This document shows, piece after piece, positions 39,901 to 52,457 of a stretch of 64,000 nucleotides of DNA. The notes beneath the pieces were generated by a model. The model searched no databases. It was not told the DNA's origin and saw nothing but the letters and a program-made list of their open reading frames with translations. Numbering within the stretch: position 1 is the stretch's first letter; the number at the start of each line of letters is the position of its first letter. The position numbers and the translations under genes are program-made. Source of the stretch: Siniperca chuatsi (taxonomy: Eukaryota > Chordata > Actinopteri > Centrarchiformes > Sinipercidae); contig NC_058056.1 in NCBI RefSeq assembly GCF_020085105.1, positions 16,425,429 through 16,489,428 of the forward strand, written 5' to 3'.

Positions 39901-42900
39901 TAAAGACAAGTATGTGGATGATGACGAGCATGTAACATTCGATTACATTGACCAACACTTCAGTCTGCAGAACCGGGATGAGTATCAGTGTCCAGGAACC
40001 GGGTGTACTCGGACTTTTAAACATTCCAAGTACTTATATGTCCATTTAAAGTCAGAGCACAAAGGTGATGAGAATGTGAAATATTTTCATCAGATGAGAG
40101 ACAAGCGGGAGAAGTGTGTTTTTTGTAGACGCCATTTTGTCTCCGCTTATCATCACCGCAAACATCGAAGAATTCACTATGGTGATCAGCCTTACACATG
40201 TGTGGTTATAGGTTGTGGTGCTCAGTTTAGTACTTCTAATGAACTTGTCACGCACAAACAGACCCATGGCTATCAGCTCAACTACCAGTGTGAGCTCAAA
40301 GGCTGTTATGTCACTTACTCCGACTTGGGACAAATCTATCACCATGAAGCACAGCATTTCAGAGATGCAGCATTTACCTGCTCTAATGCTGAATGTAGAA
40401 AATACTATTTATCCAAAAAGGAATTCATAAAGCATTTATCCACACACAACATCACCTTCTCTGAAGACGACTTTGAGGCTCAGAGGAAGGCAAAGCGGAA
40501 ACTTCTTAAGATGGTTAGTGAAGCGACACCCCACCTTAATAAGTCAGTTGATGCAGAAAAGATTGTAAATGGAGATGTCCTAACATCTTCCTCAGTAAGT
40601 TGTGCCTCCACTTTGCAAGCATCTGACAGTAAGGAGCCCAAAGCAACAATGACCTTGGTGGCTGTGTGCTTTGATGGAAGTAAGTTCACCTGTGGTTTTG
40701 AGAAGTGTGGCATGACTTTCTCCAGAGCCAGAGATGTCCAGAGACATCTGAAATGTGCCCACCCAGAACACCTTAAACTGGAGAACAAAGAACACAAACA
40801 TGACAAAGAGCGGGGCTCAAAGTCCAAAGGGATAAAGACTGAAGCTGAGACAAACAGTGAGGAAAAGGGAAAAAATGAGCTCTCAACTTCACTTGAACCC
40901 ATGGATGCTGGCAAAGAAAGAAAACCATCCACTCATCCCAAAAACAATGAAACCAACTCTTCAAGCCTTCAAAGAAAAAATGATGCCCTGAAAGAAATTC
41001 TTATTGGGCTCAGTAAACTGGACCTGAATTCTTCATCGCCTCAAAGTGTGCCAAGTGAGCCCCCTCAGTCCAACCCAGAGTCTAATGCATCACAAATATC
41101 TCTTCATCAGGCAATCATGGCAAAGCCTCCTGTTGTATTGCTTCAGAAGAGAACTCCACATCTGCCTGAGGAAAAGGTAAAAGTCAAAACCGAACAAGTA
41201 TCAGCAGCTGATGAAGAAGGCAGTGTTGAATCTTTAGCCGCCGCTAAGCCATATACCTGTGAAATGAAAGGTTGTGGCTTTAGGACTGCCCAGAGTTACA
41301 GCTTAATGCGACACTATAACACCAAACATGGCCGTACTGTTGAACAGGCCAAAAGGTTGACTTCTTTGAAAACAACATCTTTTAAGCCTTACGTGTGCCA
41401 TCTTTGTTCCAAGAGTCATAGAGAAAAACATGTGTTGAGGGCCCACTATATTCAGATACATAACCTGAGTGAGACTTTGGTGGACAAAATAAACTGTGCA
41501 TCTATACGGTATGAGGGCAACAAAGACCCTTCAAAGCATACATCTCAGCACTTGACAAACCATGGTCTAAAAGCAAAGAAGAAAGAGATCCCCAAGTTGC
41601 AACGCCAACACGAGAAAAAACCCTCCACCACAATAAGCGAAAATGGACAAAACTTAGCCAATCATTCTGATCCATCTGAAGAGGAAGGAGAAGATGAAGC
41701 AGAGAGTAGAGAGGAAGACAGTGAGCAGAAGGGAGAAAGTGAGGATAGGACCACGCAACAGGTCAGAACTACAAGACGTTTGGTAGCCAAAAGTAATCTC
41801 TGCTATATACTGGATAAATTCAGTAAACCCTTTCATTGTGTAGCAAAAAACTGTGATGCAGCTTTTTCCACCCAGGGAGGCCTTGTGCGCCACCTACAGT
41901 TGGTCCATCATTACAATCGCTCTCAGCTCTTGTTGGAGAAAGATTTTGATGCACATCACAGTCCAGACGTCAGAAAAGAGCCTGCCAAGAAAAGGCCTCT
42001 TCCAAACTCAGATGAACCTCAGCCCCAATACAAATGTCATTTTGCCAACTGTAGTGCTTCCTACCACCTTAAAAGCAGCCTAGTGCGTCACACTCGTGAT
42101 TACCACTCACAACCACCAGAGCTAATAAGGTGCAAGTATGAAGGCTGTACAAGAGTGTTCAGCCATGATGATGCACTTAAAAAACATACGCTTTATAGTC
42201 ACTATGAGTACTATGATTCACTGGTGGTACGTCTGCAGAGCACTCACAAAAAGTCAGTTACTGGATGCCAGAAGAAGCTTATTGTCACACCACAGAGTCC
42301 TCAGAAAGAAGAACCTGGTTCAACCACCACACAGGCTGAGAGATCGAGTCCCGGGCCTGAAGTGACTGCCCAGTCAGAGGAAATGGGTGAGGAGGCTGTT
42401 GTGGAGAAGAAAGTTTCAGGAGAAAAAAAAAGGAAAAGAAATTCTTATGATCGTTTTGTCTTCAGATCTCATGAAGAAGCACTACAGATGTGCCAAGACC
42501 GCTGTTTGCGTGTGGCCTACCCATGCATGGTTCAGGACTGTGATTCTGTCGTCACGTACATGGGAAGCTTGCACCGTCACTACCTGAAGGTTCACCGCAT
42601 GCGTCGAGAAGATCTTGTTAAGAATGACGATAAGCTTGTTTTTAATGCTGAGCAGCTTGAGGAACTGATTCAGAGGAAGTCGGCCAGGCCAACAGTTACA
42701 GGAGCATGCTCTCCTAATGGGGTTCGCAAAATGGAGTATCAGGCAGAGCCAGAAAACACAGGGGAGCAGCCTGCACCCATGAGCTTACACTCAGTCAAGG
42801 CAGACACACAGGACAAGGATAATCATGATCCACTGGGATTCCCAGAGGAGCAAGAGGAGGAGCCACCACCTGTTGAGAGAAATGGCGTCCTTGTTGGTGC

Positions 42901-43645
42901 AGATGAGGTGCTTTACGGTGAACCGAGCACTGGTGGGCATGCTGAAGACTCTGCTGCAGCAACACAGAACAGTCAGAAACAGGAGGAGAGGTTAAGTTTG
43001 GATAAAATTAAACCTCTTCTTCGTCCTGTCACTGTTGACCTGTCGCCACCATGCTCACTGCGCTTTACTACTGAGGAGGGCTTCCAAGACATGTCAAGCA
43101 CCAAGGATGGTGGTAAAATGTTGAATGGGTCAGCTCTGTTGCCCACCCCTGTTCGCCAGCCACTAAAACGAAAAAACGAACTGTCTGAACAGCCTTCAAA
43201 CTTGAAAGATAGTCAGCCTCGTAGCCCTTCTCCGCGCCCTTTTGACATCGCCGCCTATAAACCTATTGGCTTTGAGTCCTCATTCCTGAGGTTCATACAA
43301 GAGACAACCCCAAAAGACAAAAACACGGTGCCGGCAAAACGGCGAGACTCTTTCAGACGCAGTTGTTCCGTTAAGGAGAACAACCAGCTGGGAATCTCTC
43401 ACACCCGCAGCAGACGCACTCATTCCCCACTGCTGAAGCCCCATGCTATGACTGGAGACTTCACATCAGTCCAAAACTTGAAGTCCATCTTGGACAAAGC
43501 CCTGGCAGGGTGTGGGGACCTGGCTATTAAGCAGCTTCAGTACCTCAGACCTGTGGTGGTCCTGGGGAGACCTGTGTGCACCACCACCCTGCCTGACCTC
43601 TTCCCTTCAGACACCAACAACAGCAAACTGCTTCTTGGAAGTTAG
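28808..43645 (+). CDS. rlf: RLF (rearranged L-myc fusion) zinc finger protein
   Basis: Eight coding exons: 28808-28987, 31272-31426, 32951-33032, 34236-34371, 34516-34718, 37421-37557, 37694-37835 and the 4647-base exon 38999-43645. Phases agree and give 1893 residues (human about 1914). The first seven exons encode the helical N-terminal region shared by RLF and ZNF292 (SSTEYCDNFCQ, CFELLLSVPENEIPYEAW, KDVLEITCNLETEGEENTAF, ELTLLWSKLQRRIDPSL). Exon 8 adds LRCELLLALKAYWPFDPEFW and about 14 C2H2 fingers between residues about 535 and 1555, several with the CX4C spacing (YQCPGTGCTRTF, YTCVVIGCGAQF). It ends with FDIAAYKPIGFESSFLRFIQ and LRPVVVLGRP. RLF is a nuclear DNA-binding protein implicated in chromatin and methylation control. 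The start codon overlaps a YY1-like ATGGCGG. zmpste24 follows, as in human. Confidence 0.95.
28988..31271 (+). other. rlf: rlf intron 1
   Basis: A 2.3 kb AT-rich intron with no recognised repeat family and no second gene. The first 100 bases are CpG-bearing and probably still promoter-proximal. Confidence 0.5.
33143..33164. repeat. (TG)n microsatellite
   Basis: About ten TG units inside rlf intron 3. Confidence 0.85.
33436..33770. repeat. Miniature inverted-repeat element with CGATAACGATATTATCG core
   Basis: Left end TATGGCTGTCATGATCAGAA and right end TATATCGCGACACCCCTAT are imperfect inverted repeats. Just inside the left end is CACGATAACGATATTATCGC, itself palindromic. Fits a dispersed fish miniature element in rlf intron 3. 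No coding capacity. Confidence 0.55.
33934..33982. repeat. (GATA)n microsatellite
   Basis: About twelve perfect GATA units in rlf intron 3. Confidence 0.95.
35690..35950 (+). repeat. Fish repeat ending in a strong hairpin, Helitron-like 3' end possible
   Basis: Contains AATTTCAAGTCATTCGGACT, GGGGCGTGGCCTGTTTAAAA, an AATAAT tract, and a terminal stem-loop: GGGTTC..ACCGC pairing with GCGGT..GAACCC at 35919-35946, followed by TAAT. The body and the hairpin end are typical of an abundant fish non-autonomous family. The 5' limit is uncertain. Confidence 0.55.
36904..37252. repeat. Miniature element of the AGGGATGCACCGATCC type
   Basis: Left end TAGGGACACACTGATC with CAGTACCGATCCAATACC just inside, and right end CATATTGGTCCATCCCTCA. 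The ends are imperfect inverted repeats, as in the dispersed family whose consensus end reads AGGGATGCACCGATCC. About 350 bases, no coding part, in rlf intron 5. Confidence 0.65.
37915..38055 (-). mobile_element. tRNA-derived SINE fragment
   Basis: On the minus strand it reads TTGGTAGAGCGTGTACCATG (A-box-like) and GGCTGAATCC (B-box-like), then TTGGTGCATGTCATCCCC and TCTCTCTCAAGC. This is the head of a common fish SINE. It is inserted in rlf intron 7, 80 bases after exon 7. Confidence 0.6.
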
Positions 43646-43862
43646 TTTAACTGAGCACCTTTTTAGCATAGCAATGGCAAATTACTTTGTATTTTCACAA
43701 GCTGTGTACCAGTATTTTTATTTCTCCCAAAATTATAGTATGTTTTTTGTTGTTTGTTTTTTAAGTCGCCAAACTAAAGAGTTAAAGAAATTAGCGTTAA
43801 GACAAGCTTAGGCAGTGCACATGAGATCCAAGTGGATTGTTTTTTAGACATGTTATGTTAAC

Positions 43863-44166
43863 TCATGATCACAAGTGTATATACTGTAGTTCTCTAAGAT
43901 AACTGTACAGATTTTCAGATTGTTAGAAATGGTCAGTAGCGTATTGCAAGGCCTTTTCAGTTGTGTGAAAATGTGACTGAAAAACATTTCCTTACTACGA
44001 AGTTCTTGGGGAATATGTTTGGTTATTTTTCACCTCAGTTTATATTAAATAAGTGTTGAGATGCAGTGGACAGATGTTGGCAGACATGTAACACTTTCTA
44101 ATAAAAATAAATGTGGAAACGAATATAAAGCCCTTTACTTTCCAAATTGTGTAAGTGAGTTTTTTT
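43863..44166 (+). repeat. Part of the rlf 3' UTR, direct repeat copy 1
   Basis: Aligns by eye with 46082-46388. Shared stretches include GTATATACTGTAG, GTTAGAAATGGTCAGTAG, GTATTGCAAGGCCTTTTCA, CTCAGTTTATATTAAATA, GTGGACAGATGTTGGCA and the poly(A) signal area. Confidence 0.8.
44100..44105 (+). terminator. rlf: rlf poly(A) signal
   Basis: AATAAA 455 bases after the rlf stop, followed by a second AATAAA-like ATAAATG. Confidence 0.6.
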
Positions 44167-45600
44167 ATACTGAGTTTGGTAACTTCACAGTGAAGTGGCA
44201 TCTAAGGAGCTGTTTGCTAAATTGAAAATACACCTAACCCATTATCTTAAAACCATCTGTGTTGTGTCTATGTAATTCCACTGCCTGGAATGTGGTATTT
44301 AAGCTTAATGGAGCACAATGAGGTACCATTGTCAAAAATTGGAATTGGCAATGTGTCAGATACAGATTACTTATAAAATTATATTTTATTGTCTCAGATT
44401 GCAGTTATATATCCATGAAGTAGGCTTTTCACTCTAGGGGTTTGTTAATTTGGTAGACAAGGTTAGAGTACCTACCGGGCAAAGCTGACAACTACCTGGA
44501 GGCTTAGATCCTGTAAACTGTGTTGCACTTAGTTTGTGAAAATTTGATAAATTGTAATTTTGTTTGAGAATATGCAGAACTACAAGGACAATATAAACTG
44601 ACATAACAGCCTTCAATAAATCGCTATTTGAAAATTTAGGTTTTAATATCTTCATTATTTAATCTGATATTATGACTATGTAGTGCACATTATTTAACAA
44701 ATGTGCTGAATTAAAGTACCACACATAAAACCTGGATCCTTGCAGTATTGCAGCATAGGAGTACTGTACACACTGCACGGAGTGGGAAGAACGGGGTTAA
44801 GGGCCCATCAGCTAATTTAGCCCAGGGGGCCACCAAACAACTTAATCTGGCCATAACTGTAGTTATTATATTATTGATTTAATCATCTGCTGTGATTAAA
44901 TGGCAATAGATAAACAATGAGGTCTATTACATATATATTAGATTGGCTTTCCATTAAAGACCATAGACTGGATAACGTTTTGCACATAATGTCACTATGT
45001 ACATGCTTGTGTTCTGCATAAATTGGGTGTGGCGCAGTTTCTCCAGATGTGTGAGCGCCACTTACAGGCTTAAATTATTTATTTTGCAATGCTTGTTTTC
45101 TACGAGTGTTAATAGCAGTCAATGCCTCTCAAAACTGAATGTGATTTTAGCGACTGCCACGACAGACATGATCGTTAACACTGCATTGTTGAATTTATTT
45201 GACCAGACTCCACTTAATTTGTCACCATTTAGCAATCGATACATTTTCAAACGTGTGGGTTAAGACAAACAGAAGTAAAAGTCAGCCATGTGTCAAACAA
45301 AGCATTAGTGTGGGGTATCTGCTCATGGGAGTTCCTATTAAGATGTGTGGTTAACAAATTTGCTGTTTGATTTCAATGAGTTCCTCACAAATAAAATATA
45401 TCAGCTGCGGAACCAAAGTTATAGTAGTCGTTTCCATAGGGATAGAATTTGTTGCCACACCTCACCGTCAGGCTCGCATCTCGCATGAATGGAACGATAT
45501 TAGCTGTAAAAGCCTTGACTTAGGAATGGAAACTGGATGCAAAGATTTCCGAGTTAACATTTTAAGTCGGTGTCTGTCGATTTAACAGGTCGCGGGAACA
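44167..45600. other. Spacer between rlf and zmpste24
   Basis: AT-rich DNA. A short block at 44775-44830 (GGTTAAGGGCCCATCAGC, TTTAGCCCAGGGGGCC) resembles a fragment of a dispersed fish repeat. The CpG-bearing stretch from 45460 is probably the zmpste24 promoter. Confidence 0.4.
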
Positions 45601-45768
45601 GGTTTCCCTTAATTCAACTTTAAAGTGTTGTCTGTTTGTGTGTAGAGCTGAAGCTAATTTAGCTGCTAGCCTAAAACAACCAGTCAGGCTAGGTAACGTT
45701 AACATTACCGTTAGCCTGCGAGCTAGTCATCCCTGGTCCAACAACATAGACCAAAAAATAGCGCAAAC

Positions 45769-48700
45769 ATGCTTGAATCTATATTTGACCTCCCGGTGGA
45801 AAAGCAGATATTTTATGCTGTTTTGGGATTTTCGTGGACAGTGTATCTTTGGGAGGCATACCTGTCTTACAGACAGGTAAGTTAATCATTTGTCAGTATC
45901 AGACTCAAAGTTTCGGTTTGTCGCTAAATGTGTTTTTTCGAGGGAAAATTAATTCATTAAAGAAGATAACGTTGCACATTTCCTGAGCACTGAAACATAA
46001 TGAAGTTAATATAACAGTGCGCAACAGACTTTACATTTGTGGTATGACAGCATTTATATAGCTAGCAGTTGTTATTTTTACCCATGATGAACTTGCACAA
46101 ATGTATATACTGTAGCTATACCAGTTAAATTTAGTCATTTTCATGTTAGAAATGGTCAGTAGTGTATTGCAAGGCCTTTTCACTTGGTGAGACTATGACA
46201 ACTGAATAACATTTCCTCTTTACAAAGTTGTTGAGCAATATGTTAAGTCATTTCCCCCCTCAGTTTATATTAAATACGTTTTAAGATGCTGTGGACAGAT
46301 GTTGGCAAACGTCTGTTGCTAGGACAATAAATGTTGAAGCAAATATATATATCCCTGTACTTTCTGAATTGTGTAATTGTCGTTTTTTCTTCTTTGAAGC
46401 GGTTTGCTAAGTTGGGTAGAGGGAAAAAACTATGTGATGGGCATGTTTAGAATTAAGTTAGAATTAAGAGGTAGATCTTGGAAAAAGTTAGATAAATAGC
46501 TTAGATATGTGCTTTTTGCAGCATAAATCTGGACAAAACACACCAAGATAAAATTAAATGAATATGATGAATAAATTCTGATGTATATGTTTTGTAAGGT
46601 AATTTTACAATCTTTTTCTCATGTTGTCCTATATTTGAGAATGTTTGAATTCAACAAACTAATATGTCTGAAATTTGTAGCAAGTGCTAACAGTATAGAT
46701 GAACTGAGATATAACATTGGTGCTGATCTCTCTTCCCTCCACAGAGGAGGATATACAGATCAACAACACATGTGCCACAGGAACTAGGGAAGATCATGGA
46801 TTCTGAAACATTTGAGAAGTCACGTCTTTATCAGCTGGATAAAAGCAACTTCAGCTTTTGGTCTGGACTCTATTCTGAGACTGAAGGGACGGTAAGACAA
46901 CCAGTAAACTGATTGCTTGACAAAAAACTTTCGCAGTCAGTCAAGTAACTGAGGATGTATTGATATAAGTGGGCTGTGAATGTCAAAAAGTCAGTGCTTA
47001 ACTTATGTCACTTCAAATGGACAGAATGGGACAGACCGGTGTCAGAGTATTAAGTATCTAAGATTGTTTATGTTACCATGAATATTCAGTTTAACATAGT
47101 CATTGTTATGTTTATGCTACATGTTTAATTTGATATGTAAAATGTAAAGAACTTATGTTATGCTCAAAACGTTTTAGTTGATCCTGCTCCTGGGTGGAAT
47201 CCCACTTTTGTGGGGCGTCGCCGGTTCTGTGACAACTCGCTTTGGATTTGGTTCAGAGTACGAGATCACCCAGTCACTCGTGTTTCTGACGCTCGCCACG
47301 CTGTTCAGTGCCTTAACTGGACTTCCCTGGAGTTTGTACAACACATTTGTCATTGAGGAGAAGCACGGCTTTAATCAGCAGGTACACTGACTGAATAGTA
47401 CTTCACCCTCCTGAAGCTTGAAATGTGGCTGTTAAATGTTTGTAGTTCCCTTGCTCAGGAAGAACAGCAGCTGTTATCAGCTTGATTTCATGACTGTTAC
47501 AAAGAATTGCATCCAACATGAATTAAGCGATGTGTCACACAATCACCCTCTTATGGGCTCCAAAGCTGCAGTGGAAGTGTGTTTAGCTGTATTTTGCAAA
47601 ACAATGACTGTTTAAAACAGTCTAAGCATGCAGAAAATTAAATAATTCTACAGGACTTATTGCAGAAATTTATATGAACAATTTAATATTCTTCACTGTG
47701 AAAGCTTTTGTAACTGACCACTGCAGCTTTCTCTGTGAAGAAGTAAACTACAAACTTTTTACAGCCACATCAGAAGTCTCACACACGTCCTGACAGATTC
47801 CTCTCTCTTTATCTTATTCACCATTGTCTTTTTTAATTTTTAAATTAATGTCTCTTCCTCTCAGACGATGGGGTTCTTCCTTAAGGATGCAGTAAAGAAG
47901 TTTGTTGTGACCCAGTGTATCCTGCTGCCTGTCACCTCACTGCTGCTGTACATCATCAAGATTGGTGGAGACTACTTTTTCATCTATGCCTGGCTCTTCA
48001 CCCTGGCTGTTTCTCTGGTTAGTGCTGCATTCACCTTGCCAGCTGTTAAACAGTGAGTGAACTTGTAGAAAAGGCAATTACAGTAATTAGGGTGTAACTC
48101 AAAAGTAATACATAGGTCACTCTGTAATTACACTTCGGCTGGTGGTTTGGTACTAACAATTCATTATAATGTATCTCCTCTTCTCCTGTGTTCTCAGGTA
48201 CTTGTAACAATCTATGCTGACTACATTGCTCCCCTGTTTGACAAGTTCACTCCTTTGCCAGAAGGAGAGCTGAAGACAGATATTGAGGCCATGGCCAAGA
48301 GTATAAGCTTCCCCCTCACTAAGGTTTATGTAGTTGAAGGTACAGTAATACTGCTAAATCCAGGGTGCTCACATATGGAGCCACATGCCTGTTAAGTCAT
48401 CAAAGTTTCAAGGTCTTGTGTGACATCTTGTCACTATTACAGTATGAATATTATACGTTTTTAAGATATGTTGAGCATTTCTTCAGGTTGGTTGTAAATA
48501 CGCCGCTCTGTAATTGTCTTGAACGTTTTCCATATTTCCAGGTTCCAAGCGCTCGTCACACAGCAACGCGTACTTCTATGGGTTCTTCAAGAACAAACGC
48601 ATTGTGCTGTTTGACACACTGCTGGAAGACTACTCGCCTCTCAACAAGTCTGGAGAGCCGCAGCCAGAGCAGCCAGAGAGCGATAATACATCCAGTGACT

Positions 48701-50131
48701 CAAAAGCCAAGCCCAAGGTCACATAGCCATAAACTTTATACAAACCAAGGTTCCTTACAGGCCTTTAAAAGTTTTCAAAGTTTGTGGTTTTAAGAAATAA
48801 ACACTTTTAGGAATTCTAAGTTTTCCTTGACACTACTTGATAATTTTGTAAAACAGCACCTAAATTCATCATCATGCAACATCTCTTTGGACTTCACCAT
48901 CCAAAAATCATCATATAATGTCTTGACTTGACAACATTTTAAGTAAAAGTGCCCCCGGTAACCTCTAATTTTGTTGGCCATATTTTCCCCCAAATTTAAC
49001 ACATTTTTACTTCTTGAATTTGACCAAACAATGCCTTGAAAGTAATTGATAGGTGTTGAAAATCCTTGAATTTAAAGTGTCAGAACCTGGAAATGCAATA
49101 ATATTAAATCAAATGGATAATTAGAAATGACACACATAATCTGTTCACCTCGTTGGAGGAAATTTTTTCTCAACAAGCTATGTTGCCATCATAAGCAACT
49201 TGTAGTGAGTAAGCAGAGAAGGCTTAAGTGTCTTTCCTCTACAGCGCACATAACTGTTAATGTTCAAACTGGCTGTTGTAGGGATCCCTGTGACCTGGCT
49301 GTTATATGATTGTTTTGTCTTCCTGTGTAATCTGACAGCGTTGCTCTCTTACAAATATGTTCACAGAACAAGAAACAAGGATGCAACAACCCCGAGATCC
49401 TTGCAGTCCTGGGTCATGAGCTGGGTCACTGGAAGCTTGGCCACACTGTCAAGAATATCATCATCAGTCAGGTGATGAATTGTCACCATTAAGATTTGTT
49501 TTCCTGGCTGATTTTTCTTTCAGCATCTGCACCAAAACAAATTAACAAGTTGGCCTATTACAGACGCTCAAATGCAGACATTCAGATGTAAGTTGATATG
49601 CACAAAACATCTGCTAACTCTGTTCTTTCTGCAGATGAATTCCTTCTTGTGCTTCTCCCTGTTTGCTGTTCTGATTGGACGTAAGGAGCTCTTTGTAGCT
49701 TTTGGCTTCGATGACAGCCAACCCACATTAATAGGCTTGATGATTATCTTCCAGTTCATCTTCTCCCCATACAATGAGGTGAGTGTGGGATCAATAAATA
49801 TTGTTTCAGTCAGTTTTTGAACTGTTGAGTTAATGTACGTTATTTCACAGTATCATTATTTGCAGACGTCCTCACAAATTCAGATTTTTATATTTTGCCT
49901 TTGCAGCTCCTGTCCTTCTGTCTGACAGTCCTGAGTCGCAGGTTTGAGTTCCAGGCGGATGCCTTTGCACGCAGCATGGGCAAAGCTTCCGAGCTCTACT
50001 CTGCCCTCATCAAGCTCAACAAGGATAACCTGGGCTTCCCCGTGGCTGACTGGTTGTTCTCCATGTGGCATTATTCCCACCCTCCCCTCCTGGAGCGCCT
50101 CAGAGCGCTGGGCAACGTCAAGCAGGACTGA
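45769..50131 (+). CDS. zmpste24: CAAX prenyl protease 1 / prelamin A endoprotease
   Basis: Nine exons: 45769-45876, 46745-46891, 47178-47381, 47865-48017, 48198-48339, 48542-48717, 49367-49471, 49635-49778 and 49907-50131, giving 467 residues (human 475). The protein is an M48A zinc metalloprotease with seven membrane spans in the ER and inner nuclear membrane. It removes the AAX tripeptide from farnesylated proteins and cleaves prelamin A. HELGH zinc ligands are at residues 327-331 (49415-49429). The third ligand Glu407 sits in [11 protein letters not shown]. Other family blocks are [76 protein letters not shown] and [18 protein letters not shown]. The [13 protein letters not shown] loop in exon 6 is the variable segment. 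The donors of exons 4 (GTTAGT) and 6 (GTCACA) are weak, but the frame and family match support both. It lies downstream of rlf, as in human. Confidence 0.96.
46082..46388 (+). repeat. Diverged copy of the rlf 3' UTR in zmpste24 intron 1, copy 2
   Basis: Direct-orientation match to 43863-44166, including the AATAAA area at about 46325, about 2.2 kb away. Similarity fades on both sides, with a hint of extension to AGCGGTTTGCTAAGTTG. Confidence 0.8.
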
Positions 50132-51387
50132 CGGGGATGGAAAGAGGAGTGGCGACCGCTGCCTCCTCCAAAAGGCCTCCGCAGACCGCTCCTGGCCCTG
50201 TGATGCACCCTGGTCTTTTTCTACCTATCTACCACCCGACCACCCCCCACCACCACCATCTCGTTTTATCTTGTTTTAGTAATTTCTCTACTCTACTTGC
50301 CATACTTTCTATTTTGTTTCCTTTGAAACTTTGTTTTAAACAAAACCAAAACATATCAGCACAAGCCAGCCTCCAAAAATCTGAAGCCTGAATTGAAGTC
50401 TCCGCTCTTTCTCTAGAGACACCTAATATGCACTCGCTGAGAGCAATACTTCTGGGCAATGTGTGTTTAGCAAAAGCTCATTGTCACTGAAATTATTTAA
50501 TTTCTGTACAATTTGATTATAACTTTGTTCTAAAAAGGAAAAGTAACAAAGACAATGTGTCATTTCAATACCTGAAATTTTACTTGCAGAACTATGCGTT
50601 TCTGTTGTGATGTGTACATGACATCCAGCCGTTAAAGGCACGAGAGTATTTTTGTAAACATATAAAGTGGTTAATCCTACAGTAAAGTCCTACTGAGTTT
50701 CATGTCTTGTGGATTTAAAAAACAAACAAAAAAGACACAATAGGTGGGCAGACAGACAACTTTATATGTACTCATGACAATGCTTTTTGCAGATCCACAG
50801 GCCAGAATTTGATTTGTCCCTCAAGCGCAACAGTTATATAAATATCTCCAGGCAAGCTCAAGAGTAAAAACGTTAATCCAGTCATCAACTCAAAGTCTCA
50901 GTTTTGCAAGACGAACTATGTAGACACTTTGTCACAGTTAAAAAATGTGAGTGCCTCTAATTATCTCTTGTTTTTGTTCAGATAATGGACGCATCATGAA
51001 CAGAGCAGTGCAGAAAATTTAATTTGAATTTAGGTTAGACTTGTGATTTTCATTTTTTAACATGCATTGGGGGGATCTTGTTTTACTTTTTCTAAACCAC
51101 TTGCTTGTCGACAAGGTTCCAACCTTACCTGTACATATGTAACTTTGATGAGTAGAGTAATGGTGTATGATGTAATTTGTGAAAAATGTTGAATGTGGTT
51201 TGAAATTTTAAGTTGATACTGTGTTTCTTAGTTTCTTCTCTTGGTTTTGGGCCGGAGTGAGCCCTTGCCTAGCAAGCAAAATATTTACAGGGGACTTGGG
51301 GAAGGGGGTCTGCGTGGTTCCTTTCACCACATAAGCCAGTGCTTGGTTTGTTCAACAAGGGGACTGTATAATTTCTTTGCAGCATTG
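50132..51387 (+). other. zmpste24: zmpste24 3' UTR
   Basis: Non-coding, ending at the poly(A) signal. A CCACC-rich patch at 50225-50265 is a low-complexity run. No repeat was recognised. Confidence 0.5.
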
Positions 51388-51393
51388 AATAAA
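51388..51393 (+). terminator. zmpste24: Candidate zmpste24 poly(A) signal
   Basis: AATAAA 1.26 kb after the stop, followed by a T-rich stretch. Confidence 0.45.
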
Positions 51394-52457
51394 ATCCTTC
51401 AAAGCATTCCTTATGGTTGATGGTTGTTTTATTTTAACATAGTCATCAAAATTAAAAGTAAATTTGTGTTTCTAAGTATGACAGAGCATGGCAATGTCCT
51501 TTATTTAGGTCTGACTGGGACAACTTTAAGTAATACACCATGATGAGGTTTAGTTTAATGTCAGCAATAATTCTGCAATATGGCTTATTTATTCATAATG
51601 TTACTTTTTATTGATGGATAACACTTGTGCATGAATATATATGTATGTATGTATATATATGTAAGGGTTTCCTTTGGACTCATTTACAACTATGGACTGA
51701 AATTATCTGTCATGAATCCATTGTAGCTTTTTAATATATAACTTATTGCAACGTGTGTAAAATATAAACAAATCTACAAGGTATTTCTTGTTTTAGGATT
51801 ATTTTTTTTATTTGCCAAAACTTAAATTCAATAATTCAATGAATGGGGGGGTAGTAGAAACAAATAGTAAAAAATAAAAGTAAATAGTCTGTGACAGTTA
51901 TTTAAACAGTAATGTAGACACAAAGAAGAAGCAGCCAGGGGTATTGTTGACAGATCAATTAAAGGAACAAATTATAAGTGTTACAAAAATAATGTTTTTT
52001 GTTAACGGAGGATTCAATAGTTTGAATATATAGATCGAATCCCTCTAAGGATACAGAAAATGTGCATGTATGTATATGGTATTACATGGTAAAATCTCCT
52101 TGGTATTAGTAAATCAAAAAGTTAACGTCCGATACCAACGTGTCAGCTACGTAAAAAAACGTGCGGTGTCACGCTGGCCGTTGTTGAGACCATACCATTA
52201 TGAAAAATGGATATGGTGATTTTCTTACAATATATTTAATTATTTGTTACGTATATAAAAACTACATTGTAATGCAATGTAATGTAATGTAATAATATAT
52301 CGATATATGAATTGTTATTTACCTCGGTTTCTCATTGGACCAACATGATGCTCGTGTCGTCACCCCTGTCCGGCTAATGGCGCCGTCCTGTGGCGTAGTT
52401 TTCAGGACAAGGGCAAGTTCTCCCTGTTAGTGTTGTTTTCACATGTGAGAATCAAAC
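51394..52457. other. Spacer before atp5if1
   Basis: AT-rich, with small ATGT/TAATG simple repeats near 51636 and 52270. CpGs gather from 52330 to 52400, where the atp5if1 promoter should be. No gene seen. Confidence 0.45.

Noticed and set aside
40480-40932. Minus-strand 150-codon open frame in the rlf zinc-finger exon
   Set aside because: Shadow of the long rlf exon; Ser/Phe/Leu-rich from reverse reading of Lys/Glu codons.
48018-48056. Extension of zmpste24 exon 4 into [12 protein letters not shown] and a stop
   Set aside because: The frame continues past the donor only by chance. Splicing at 48017 to 48198 gives the conserved [20 protein letters not shown] exactly.
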